Origin: Candidatus Pacearchaeota archaeon
GTDB lineage: Archaea; Nanobdellota; Nanobdellia; Pacearchaeales; GW2011-AR1
Assembly (NCBI GenBank): GCA_003693875.1
Contig: RFLO01000026.1
Span: 1 to 14,297 of the forward strand
Direction of reading: 5' to 3'
Length of the DNA stretch: 14,297 nt
The notes beneath the pieces were generated by a model, which was given only the letters and a program-made list of their open reading frames with translations, was not told the DNA's origin and made no database searches. Both the position numbers and the translations under genes were made by a program. Numbering within the stretch: the first letter of the stretch is position 1; every line of letters starts with the position of its first letter. Shown here piece by piece: positions 5,724-12,360 of the stretch.

Positions 5724-6446
5724 TTAGGGCAACAGCCCGATAAGGATTATTCCGAGTATAACGGCGATGAACTGAATGATTATCTTTATAGAGTTTTTTT
5801 CACGATGGAGTTCGGGAAAGAGGTCGGTTGTAGCAATGTATATGAAACCTCCTGCTGCGAAAAGCACGGCTGAAGGAATGTATGATTCAAAATTGCCTAA
5901 GAAGAAAAATGCACTAATCCCTCCGATGAGTGAAAAGAGCGCTGAGATAAAATTTAAGAATAGTGCTTTTTTTCTCGAGAATCCGCTGTTTATAAGAACC
6001 CCAAAGTCTCCGACTTCCTGAGGTATCTCGTGAAGAATTATTGAGATGGTTGTGGCAATCCCTGTTGCATGTCCGATTAAGAAACTTGCCATTATGATAA
6101 CTCCGTCAATGAAGTTGTGGATTGCATCTCCGATGAGGTTAAGATAAGCTGTTGGCGAGACGCAGTTTACGCATTCTTTATCGTGGCGGTGATGCCAGTG
6201 AATCATCGCTTCAAGAAGGTAAAATCCAAGGATTCCTATAAGAACAAAATTAAGACTTGCGTTGTTAGAAATTCCCTCAGGTATTAAGTGAAAAAATGAG
6301 GCGGCAAGGAGACTTCCTGCAGAAAATGCTACTATAAATTTTAACAATCCTATTGTTTTTTTCTTAAAGAAAAAGAGGATTCCGATAAATGATATAAGGC
6401 TTACCGAGATAACGGATACAATTCCTAATAAAAATTCATTTGCCAT
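5724..6446 (-). CDS. ZIP-family divalent metal transporter
   Basis: A 240-residue polytopic membrane protein with about eight predicted helices, normal for short bacterial/archaeal ZIPs. The two signature helices are intact: HNFIDG (110-115) in TM4 and HEIPQE (139-144) in TM5, which together form the binuclear metal site. FFHLIPE (51-57) in TM2 is also typical. Between TM3 and TM4 a short loop (83-95) holds four histidines, an Asp and two cysteines, a likely metal-sensing or binding loop. Expected job: import of zinc or a similar divalent ion (Zn, Fe, Mn) into the cytoplasm; the ion cannot be chosen from sequence. It leads a likely two-gene unit with the sequon-rich protein, from a TATA box 25 bases before the ATG. 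Confidence 0.93.
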   Translation of the reverse strand: MANEFLLGIVSVISVSLISFIGILFFFKKKTIGLLKFIVAFSAGSLLAASFFHLIPEGISNNASLNFVLIGILGFYLLEAMIHWHHRHDKECVNCVSPTAYLNLIGDAIHNFIDGVIIMASFLIGHATGIATTISIILHEIPQEVGDFGVLINSGFSRKKALFLNFISALFSLIGGISAFFFLGNFESYIPSAVLFAAGGFIYIATTDLFPELHREKNSIKIIIQFIAVILGIILIGLLP

Positions 6447-6466
6447 TCTTTTTTAAGGTGAAAAGA

Positions 6467-6476
6467 GTATAAAAAT
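6467..6476 (-). promoter_or_regulatory. TATA box for the ZIP transporter operon
   Basis: The minus-strand reading ATTTTTATAC is centred 25 bases before the ATG at 6446 and lies just downstream of the preceding gene's stop codon. A leaderless transcript is implied. Confidence 0.6.
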
Positions 6477-6478
6477 CT

Positions 6479-7135
6479 TCAGTGTCTTGGATATTCTTTT
6501 AGCCAATCCGGAATTAAGCCAAAACCTCGCGCTATCAGTTTTGGTTGAGGGATTAGGACTTTTTCCCCACGGTCAGACATTTTAGCCTCCATATAGAAGT
6601 GTCCGTGTTCCTCTGCTTCTTTTCTGAAATCAGGAGGGAAATCATTTAACAGCCTGTTTATTACACGGCAGGTTGATGTTTGAATTCTTCTTGCAACTAT
6701 ATGATCTGAGCTTACAAGTTGCTCTAAGCCTGCTTTTATTATTTCTCCGACTTCTTTTTTTCTTTTTTTGCTTAAGACTTCCTGAAGAGATACTGCAAGG
6801 GCCGTTTCGCCAGATATGGCTTTTAGATAACTTGGCCTTCTTTTAGAAAATCTTCTTTTTTCGTATCTTTTAAGGTTTTCAGGAACATTTTCTTCTTTTG
6901 CGTATGGATAAAACTCTTGAGGCTTTCCGTAGAAAAAGACATTCATTAGAACAAATATTCTTGGAGGAGAAGTTTTAATTTCAAAAGGCGTGCAAATGTT
7001 GCCAAGTCCGTCCTTTACTCCAAACTTGAGTATTCCATAATACCTGGAACCTTCATTTATTGCTCTGAACCAGATTTGCGGCTTGACTCTTTTTTGCAGG
7101 GCAGCATAATCCCTAAAACCCTTGGTTATGCCCAT
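6479..7135 (-). CDS. Conserved-looking basic protein of unknown function (218 residues)
   Basis: I do not recognise a family. The 218-residue protein has no signal peptide or membrane helix and is rich in Lys and Arg. The first ~75 residues look like mixed beta structure (KPQIWFRAINEGSRYYGIL, then ICTPFEIKTSPPRIFVLMNVFF). Residues about 85-105 are a very basic stretch (KRYEKRRFSKRRPSY). Residues about 107-170 are helical, followed by a loop with HGHFYMEAK (around 174-182) and a C-terminal IPQPKLIARGFGLIPDWLKEYP. The basic patch suggests contact with nucleic acid or anionic lipid, but no catalytic motif is evident. It is transcribed from its own TATA box, divergent from the glycosyltransferase operon. 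Coding is supported by a long open frame, codon use like its neighbours, and promoter spacing. Confidence 0.8.
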   Translation of the reverse strand: MGITKGFRDYAALQKRVKPQIWFRAINEGSRYYGILKFGVKDGLGNICTPFEIKTSPPRIFVLMNVFFYGKPQEFYPYAKEENVPENLKRYEKRRFSKRRPSYLKAISGETALAVSLQEVLSKKRKKEVGEIIKAGLEQLVSSDHIVARRIQTSTCRVINRLLNDFPPDFRKEAEEHGHFYMEAKMSDRGEKVLIPQPKLIARGFGLIPDWLKEYPRH

Positions 7136-7156
7136 CTTTTTAGATAGTGTTTGATG

Positions 7157-7166
7157 CTTAAAAAAG
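7157..7166 (-). promoter_or_regulatory. TATA box for the 218-residue unknown gene
   Basis: TTTTTTAAGC on the minus strand is centred about 26 bases before the ATG at 7135. Confidence 0.5.
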
Positions 7167-7185
7167 TAGCGGGAATAAGGGTAAA

Positions 7186-7195
7186 CTTTAATAAA
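7186..7195 (+). promoter_or_regulatory. TATA box for the glycosyltransferase-GH57 operon
   Basis: CTTTAATAAA is centred 33 bases before the ATG at 7224, predicting a leader of about 8 bases that contains the GGGGAG ribosome binding site at 7216-7221. This supports 7224 rather than the upstream TTG at 7212 as the start. Confidence 0.55.
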
Positions 7196-7223
7196 CCTTC
7201 TTGCCTACTCTTTGCGGGGAGAG

Positions 7224-8432
7224 ATGGTGAGAGTATTAATGTTTGGGTGGGAATTTCCGCCTTATAATAGCGGCGGACTTGGGACCGCCTGTGAAGGGTT
7301 GACTCGGGGGCTTAGTCATTCAAATGTTGATGTGGTTTTTGTTTTGCCAAAGAAAGTTGATTTAGATGTAGATTACATCAAAGTTATCTTTGGAGACTGC
7401 GAATCGAATCATTATGTTGTAAATTCCCTTCTTGAGGCTTACTCAACCCTTAACTCGTACGAGGGAAGGCTTTTTTTTAATGATGAGAAAGGCAGGAAAA
7501 TTTATGGGAGGAATCTTCTTGAAGAGGTTGAAAGATACGCCGAAATAGCGAGGGAGATTGCTAAGAAAGAGAACTTTGACATAATCCACGCACATGACTG
7601 GCTAACCGCCAAGGCGGCGATGGCTGCTAAGGCTGTAAGTGGCAAACATTTTATTCTTCACATTCATGCTACTGAATTTGATAGGAGTTTTGAGGGAGGG
7701 ATAAATAAGGAGATTTACAAGATTGAAAAAAAGGGAATGGAGGCGGCAGACCTTGTTCTTGCTGTCAGCAACTATACGCGCAAAAAAATAATAAAACATT
7801 ACGGCATTCCTTCTGAAAAAGTAAGGGTTGTTCATAACGCTATTGATTTTGAAAATTATGCCTTGGAGAAGATGCATGAACTTAAAAAGAATAATAAAAT
7901 TGTTTTGTTTCTTGGGAGACTCACACTTCAGAAAGGCCCGGATTACTTTGTGAGGGCGGCTAAAAGAGTTTTGGAACATTACCCTGATGTTGTTTTTGTG
8001 GTTGCCGGTTCAGGCGATATGGAAAGCCAGATTATTCGTCTTGCCGCGGAACTTGGGATTTCCCACAAATTTATCTTTGCAGGTTTTTTGCGTGGGGAAG
8101 ATAAAAGGGCAGCTTACCAGATGGCAGACCTTTATGTTATGCCTTCTGTTTCTGAACCTTTCGGGCTTACACCCCTTGAATCACTTATGCACGGAACTCC
8201 AGTGCTGATTTCAAAGCAATCCGGCGTTTCCGAAGTTTTGTCTAATTGTTTAAAGGCAGATTTTTGGGATGTTGATGATATAGCGAATAAGATTGTAGCA
8301 GTTCTCAGATACAATGCGTTAAAAAGAAGCCTACAGGAAAATGGGATAAAGGAAGTTAGCCGGATGAGCTGGGATGAGCCAGCACGGAGATGTGTAGATA
8401 TTTATGATGAGCTTTTGAGGGGGGAGAAGTAA
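7224..8432 (+). CDS. GT-B glycosyltransferase, glycogen synthase-like (GT4/GT5)
   Basis: A 402-residue two-domain GT-B enzyme. The N-terminal domain opens with VRVLMFGWEFPPYNSGGLG; the GGLG glycine loop (17-20) is the nucleotide-sugar/acceptor loop of glycogen synthase relatives. HAHDW (122-126) follows. The C-terminal domain has FLGRLTLQKG (229-238) with the phosphate-contacting Arg and Lys, and the EX7E motif E311...E319 (SEPFGLTPLESL). It should transfer glucose or another sugar from a nucleotide donor with retention of configuration. The overlap of its stop with the GH57 start and the GH15 glucoamylase nearby favour alpha-glucan synthesis, but GT4 enzymes of other specificity look much alike. 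A TTG at 7212 would add four residues; ATG 7224 is preferred because GGGGAG precedes it and the promoter spacing fits. Confidence 0.88.
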   Translation: MVRVLMFGWEFPPYNSGGLGTACEGLTRGLSHSNVDVVFVLPKKVDLDVDYIKVIFGDCESNHYVVNSLLEAYSTLNSYEGRLFFNDEKGRKIYGRNLLEEVERYAEIAREIAKKENFDIIHAHDWLTAKAAMAAKAVSGKHFILHIHATEFDRSFEGGINKEIYKIEKKGMEAADLVLAVSNYTRKKIIKHYGIPSEKVRVVHNAIDFENYALEKMHELKKNNKIVLFLGRLTLQKGPDYFVRAAKRVLEHYPDVVFVVAGSGDMESQIIRLAAELGISHKFIFAGFLRGEDKRAAYQMADLYVMPSVSEPFGLTPLESLMHGTPVLISKQSGVSEVLSNCLKADFWDVDDIANKIVAVLRYNALKRSLQENGIKEVSRMSWDEPARRCVDIYDELLRGEK

Positions 8433-9658
8433 TGGTGTCGGTTTGTTTTTATTTTCAGGTTCATCAGCCGTTTAGGATAAGAAAGTATTCCATTTTTGAC
8501 ATTGGCAGAACCAAAGATTATTTTTCAGATAATTCCGAGACGGACTTGAACAATAAAAGGATTATAGAGAAAGTTTCTCAGAAATGTTATCTTCCGGCAA
8601 ATGCCGTTTTGCTTGATGCCCTAAAGAACAATCCTAAGTTCAAGGTTAGCTTTTCTTTTTCGGGTGTTGTTCTTGAGCAATTTGAAAAATTTGCTCCGCA
8701 GGTTTTAGAATCTTTCAGAAAACTTGTTGATACCGGAAGAGTTGAGGTGCTTTCTGAGACCTATCATCATTCACTCGCTTATCTTTTTTCTAAGGGAGAA
8801 TTTCGCGAACAAGTTAAGCTCCATGAGGAAAAAATTAAGGATGTCTTTGGAGTTAAGCCAAAGGTTTTTAGGAATACAGAACTTATATACCAGGATTCTC
8901 TTGCAAGGGAGGTTGAAGCTCTTGGATACAAGGGTGTTTTGTCCGAGGGTCCAGATTTTTTGCTTGGCTGGCGTTCACCAAATTTTGTTTATCGGGCTCC
9001 TAAGACCAATGGATTAAAAATTCTCTTAAAGAATTATAGGCTAAGCGATGACATTGCTTTTAGGTTTTCTGAAAAGTCTTGGAAGGAATGGCCTCTTGAT
9101 GCAGCAAAATTTGCCTCATGGATTAGTGCAGTTAACGGGTGCGGGCAAGTTGTAAATCTTTTTATGGATTATGAGACTTTTGGGGAACATCAGTGGGAAG
9201 ATACGGGAATATTTGAATTTTTAAAGCACTTGCCTTCGGAAATCCTCAAGCATCCGGACAATGATTTTAAGACCCCAAGTGAGGCTATTGAATCCTATGA
9301 GGATGTCGGGGAGTTTAGCTCACCAAATTTTATTTCGTGGGCAGATGTTGAAAGAGATTTAAGCGCCTGGCTTGGAAATGATATGCAGAAAGCGGCGATT
9401 CAAAGGATTTATTCTCTTGGACATAATGTTAAAAAAACCAATAACCCGGAATTAATAGAAAAATGGCGCAAACTTCAAACTTCAGACCATTTTTACTATA
9501 TGTGCACTAAGTGGTTTTCTGATGGAGATGTTCACAAGTACTTTAATCCTTACGAGAGTCCTTACGAAGCCTTCATATCTTATATGAATGTTCTTCACGA
9601 TTTAGAGCTTGAAGTCAAAGAAAAACTTTCACATGCTCCGGAAATAAGCCATTTTTAG
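8432..9658 (+). CDS. GH57 alpha-amylase / 4-alpha-glucanotransferase-type glucanase
   Basis: A 408-residue glycoside hydrolase family 57 protein. The family's motifs appear in order: FYFQVHQPFR (HQP at 11-13), SETYHH (108-113), FRNTELIY with the expected nucleophile E150, and MDYETFGEHQW with the expected acid/base D246. The remaining C-terminal part is helical, with an aromatic region (SDHFYYMCTKWF). No signal peptide, so it is cytoplasmic, which fits turnover or remodelling of an internal glucan. Whether it hydrolyses, transfers or branches cannot be told from these motifs. The ATG overlaps the glycosyltransferase stop (TAATG) and follows a strong GGGGGGAG ribosome binding site, so the two are translated together. 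The 99 bases after its stop, up to the convergent gene at 9758, hold a T-rich stretch that can terminate transcription and nothing else I can see. Confidence 0.93.
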   Translation: MVSVCFYFQVHQPFRIRKYSIFDIGRTKDYFSDNSETDLNNKRIIEKVSQKCYLPANAVLLDALKNNPKFKVSFSFSGVVLEQFEKFAPQVLESFRKLVDTGRVEVLSETYHHSLAYLFSKGEFREQVKLHEEKIKDVFGVKPKVFRNTELIYQDSLAREVEALGYKGVLSEGPDFLLGWRSPNFVYRAPKTNGLKILLKNYRLSDDIAFRFSEKSWKEWPLDAAKFASWISAVNGCGQVVNLFMDYETFGEHQWEDTGIFEFLKHLPSEILKHPDNDFKTPSEAIESYEDVGEFSSPNFISWADVERDLSAWLGNDMQKAAIQRIYSLGHNVKKTNNPELIEKWRKLQTSDHFYYMCTKWFSDGDVHKYFNPYESPYEAFISYMNVLHDLELEVKEKLSHAPEISHF

Positions 9659-9757
9659 ACAAAGCTTAAGTTAATTTTGATGGTTTTTATTCTGTTAATG
9701 CTCCAAGTTTTGGTTGTCCGGCAAATTTTGGCGACTGTGGACTTAGGAAGGAACAAA

Positions 9758-10192
9758 TCAGTTTTTCTTTTCTTTTGTTAAGTCTTCTGGAACTCTATAT
9801 TCTTCCCACCTCACTTTTTTAGAAGAAACAGTGTCACGGAGGCTTTTTTCTTGTCTTGAGAGGGATGATTTTCCTGATTTGACTTCAACAAAAACAATTT
9901 CTTCTATTTGCTTTTTGTCTGACCCTTGAAAAACAATAAAATCGACAGGCTTGCCAATGAAACGGCACTCCGTTGGGGAGTATGGGAAATCGGGAAGATA
10001 TGGAGCCAGCTGTTCTGAGAAATGTCCGGCAAGGACAGCGCGGGAATGTTGGATTGCTTCCTGACGGATTTTTGGTATTTTTTCCTCTAACATTTTTTCG
10101 GATTTAATCACTCCAAACCTATGTCCGATTTTAAAGGCAGCGAATAAAAGAATTGCGAGTATGATTAATGCAAGAATTGTTAAAATCTCCAT
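9758..10192 (-). CDS. Membrane-anchored Endonuc_Holl (Holliday-junction-resolvase-related) nuclease
   Basis: A 144-residue protein of the archaeal/bacterial Endonuc_Holl type (Pfam PF10107). An N-terminal membrane helix (about 2-21) is followed by a charged helix, then the conserved block around AGHFSEQLAPYLPDFPY (55-71), CRFIGKPVDFIVFQG with D84, and EIVFVEVKSG with E103-x-K105. These make a PD-(D/E)XK active site. The C-terminus has the usual LRDTVSSKKVRWEEYRV block. Members are predicted nucleases related to Holliday junction resolvases, but their function is little known. The membrane helix suggests action at the inner face of the membrane. It directly follows pgk with no spacer, at the end of the GH15-gap-pgk operon; the link to glycolysis is probably only one of cotranscription. 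Confidence 0.82.
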   Translation of the reverse strand: MEILTILALIILAILLFAAFKIGHRFGVIKSEKMLEEKIPKIRQEAIQHSRAVLAGHFSEQLAPYLPDFPYSPTECRFIGKPVDFIVFQGSDKKQIEEIVFVEVKSGKSSLSRQEKSLRDTVSSKKVRWEEYRVPEDLTKEKKN

Positions 10193-11335
10193 TTAACCGA
10201 GCGCCTCCAGTCCAGGCAGTTTTTCTCCTGCAACAAAATTTAAGAGGGCCCCTCCAGAGAGGCTGATGTGTCCAAAGCCGTCTTTTGAAATGCGATATTT
10301 GCGAATGGCTTCGCTTAGTTGACCGCCACCGACGACAGAAAAAGCCCTTGAGTTGCTCACTGCCTTTAAAATTTCAATAGTCCCCTTGGCAAAAGTTCTG
10401 TTTGAAGCATAGCCGACAGGGCCTTTCATATAGATTGAAGGAGCCCTTGAGATTTCTTTTTTGAAAAGTTCTATGGACCTTGTCCCAATATCGTCAATGC
10501 GAAACTTTTGGGGAAAATCATTTAGTAAGACTTCATGTCTTCTTCCTGAAACATTTATGGCAAAATCAACAGGAACCATAACGTGCTTTGCGTTTTTTCG
10601 AAGAAAGCGCATAAAAGAGTTCCAACTTTTGCTTATTAGGGCATTTTTTCTTAAGAATTTCTCCTGATATCCGAGCTTAAAACCTCTGGCAATTAGAATC
10701 ATTTGTCCAAAAAAACCGGCGGCAATTATTTTCTTTTTAGATAGAAGCTTTACATTTGATTCAGGCTTGCCTCCGCCAAGAATGTAAAGTGAGTTTTTAA
10801 GACGTATTTTTTTAATGGAGGCGACTTCTTTTTCAAGATTTGGTCCTGCAAATGAGGGCAAGATTTTTGGGAGCAGAGTCATTGAAGCATGCGGCCTGTG
10901 GCAGACCGAAAAAGCGTCATTGACATAGATATCAAAAAATTCTGCAAGCTTTGCGAGGGAATTTTTTCTTGAGGGGTTTTTTATCTCATCTTCGTTAAAG
11001 CGGAGATTTTCAAGGAGGAGAGCTCTTCCTGGTTTAAGATTTTTTATCTTGACTTCTGCGCGGCTTCCCGTTATGTCCCTGACAAATTCAATTTTTGTTA
11101 TTTTGGATATGAGCTCTGCATGCTTTTTGAGCGAGACAAAGTCTCGTTTTCCGGGGTTTCCTTGGTGGGCAATCACAGTAACTTTTGCTTTGGCTTTCTT
11201 AAACAACTTTATTGTTTCTGCTGCCTGCCTTATTCTTGGGGAATCAATAACTTTGCCATTTTGGACATCTGAGTTTATGTCCACTCTTAAAAGCACTCTT
11301 TTGCTTCCAATTTTTTTAAAGTCTACTGGCTTCAT
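10193..11335 (-). CDS. pgk: Phosphoglycerate kinase
   Basis: A 380-residue phosphoglycerate kinase, slightly shorter than the usual 390-415. It transfers phosphate between 1,3-bisphosphoglycerate and ADP, or the reverse in gluconeogenesis. Visible family blocks: KRVLLRVDIN near the N-terminus, IDSPRIRQAAETI, AHQGNPGK (in place of SHLGRPxG), LLLENLRFNEDE, YVNDAFSVCHRPHAS, the hinge region with YILGGGKPESNVKLL, IGTRSIELF, KGPVGYAS and SVVGGGQLSEA, and SLSGGALLNFVAGEKLPGLEAL at the end. The GGGQ and AHQG variants belong to the archaeal branch as far as I can judge. The start ATG at 11335 was chosen; a TTG at 11347 would add four residues. It lies 47 bases after gap, and a weak TATA-like run at 11361-11370 could give a second internal promoter. 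Confidence 0.95.
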   Translation of the reverse strand: MKPVDFKKIGSKRVLLRVDINSDVQNGKVIDSPRIRQAAETIKLFKKAKAKVTVIAHQGNPGKRDFVSLKKHAELISKITKIEFVRDITGSRAEVKIKNLKPGRALLLENLRFNEDEIKNPSRKNSLAKLAEFFDIYVNDAFSVCHRPHASMTLLPKILPSFAGPNLEKEVASIKKIRLKNSLYILGGGKPESNVKLLSKKKIIAAGFFGQMILIARGFKLGYQEKFLRKNALISKSWNSFMRFLRKNAKHVMVPVDFAINVSGRRHEVLLNDFPQKFRIDDIGTRSIELFKKEISRAPSIYMKGPVGYASNRTFAKGTIEILKAVSNSRAFSVVGGGQLSEAIRKYRISKDGFGHISLSGGALLNFVAGEKLPGLEALG

Positions 11336-11382
11336 TTTTGATGCCAATTGTTTTGGAGTGATTTTTTACAAAATCAAACTAA

Positions 11383-12360
11383 TCATAAAAATTTAATCAA
11401 ATCAACAAGGCGTGACGAATATCCCCATTCGTTGTCGTACCAAGAGAAAACTTTTACCATTCTGCCATTGGCTTCTGTTAATTGTGTATCAACAACTGAG
11501 GACCTATCATCGCCTATGATGTCTGATGAGACATAATCTTCTGATGTGACTCCTAAAATTCCCTTCATCTTTCCAATGGCGTATCTTCCAAATAGTTTGT
11601 TTAGTTCCTCTTTTGTTGTGCTTTTTTTGAGCAGTGCAACAAAATCAACAAGGCTTCCACAAGGAACGGGCGCTCTAATTGCAAGACCCTTAAGTTTGCC
11701 CTTTAAACTTGGCATTACTTGTTCTATTGCTTTTGTAGCTCCAGAAGTAGTTGGAATGAGGTTTATGGCAGCGGCTCTTCCTCTTCTCTTCTTTGGGTGA
11801 TGGTCGCCTAAGAGAATCTGGTTGTTTGTGTAAGCATGGATTGTGGTCATATATCCTTTTGTGATTCCGAAATGATCATCAAGAATTTTTGCTACCGGGG
11901 CTAGACAATTTGTTGTACACGACGCCATAGAGATTACCTTATGGGATTTTTTAAGCTTTTTTTCATTTACTCCTATGACAATGGTTATGTCTGCATTATC
12001 TGATGGTGCGGAGATGACTACCCTTTTTGCTCCGGCTTTGATGTGCGCTGCCGCCTTTTCACGATCGCGAAAAATGCCGGTAGCTTCAATTACAATGTCT
12101 ATGTCAAGTTTTTTCCATGGAAGATTTCTCGGCTCACGTTCATTGAAACAAAGAATCTTTTTGTTTGCGACCTTCAAGAAATTCTTTCCATAATTTACAG
12201 GGTAATTGAATTTTCCATAAACCGAATCGAATTTGAGCAGATACGCGAAAGTGTCCGGACCAGCAAGGCTGTTTATTGCAACAACATTTATTCCCTTTTC
12301 TGTTGCACGTCGAAGAAAACCGCGGCCAATCCTGCCGAATCCGTTAATTGCTACCCTCAT
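11383..12360 (-). CDS. gap: Glyceraldehyde-3-phosphate dehydrogenase, bacterial (class I) type
   Basis: A 325-residue class I GAPDH, the bacterial/eukaryotic form rather than the class II enzyme of most archaea. NAD(P)-binding INGFGRIGR (5-13) opens the Rossmann domain; SMASCTTNC holds catalytic Cys148; His175 sits in TTIHAYTN; the C-terminus has WYDNEWGYSSRL. It oxidises glyceraldehyde 3-phosphate to 1,3-bisphosphoglycerate with phosphate, reversibly. The residue after AIN that is usually Asp (contacting the NAD ribose) is Ser31, and the Leu-Pro pair typical of NAD enzymes near 187-188 is Asp-His (186-187). Both changes resemble NADP-using members such as GapB, so NADP or dual use is a fair inference. 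Its ATG overlaps the GH15 stop (ATGA), and pgk follows, so the two reactions are encoded in order. Confidence 0.96.
   Translation of the reverse strand: MRVAINGFGRIGRGFLRRATEKGINVVAINSLAGPDTFAYLLKFDSVYGKFNYPVNYGKNFLKVANKKILCFNEREPRNLPWKKLDIDIVIEATGIFRDREKAAAHIKAGAKRVVISAPSDNADITIVIGVNEKKLKKSHKVISMASCTTNCLAPVAKILDDHFGITKGYMTTIHAYTNNQILLGDHHPKKRRGRAAAINLIPTTSGATKAIEQVMPSLKGKLKGLAIRAPVPCGSLVDFVALLKKSTTKEELNKLFGRYAIGKMKGILGVTSEDYVSSDIIGDDRSSVVDTQLTEANGRMVKVFSWYDNEWGYSSRLVDLIKFL

Noticed and set aside
7212..7223. TTG start of the glycosyltransferase at 7212
   Set aside because: The ATG at 7224 has a GGGGAG site before it and better promoter spacing.
7602..7979. Minus-strand open frame of 125 codons inside the glycosyltransferase
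   Set aside because: It is antisense to a gene with conserved motifs and has no promoter or recognisable product.
9659..9757. Small gene or RNA in the gap between the GH57 and Endonuc_Holl genes
   Set aside because: Only a T-rich terminator-like stretch is visible; no stable structure, start with ribosome binding site, or tRNA-like fold.
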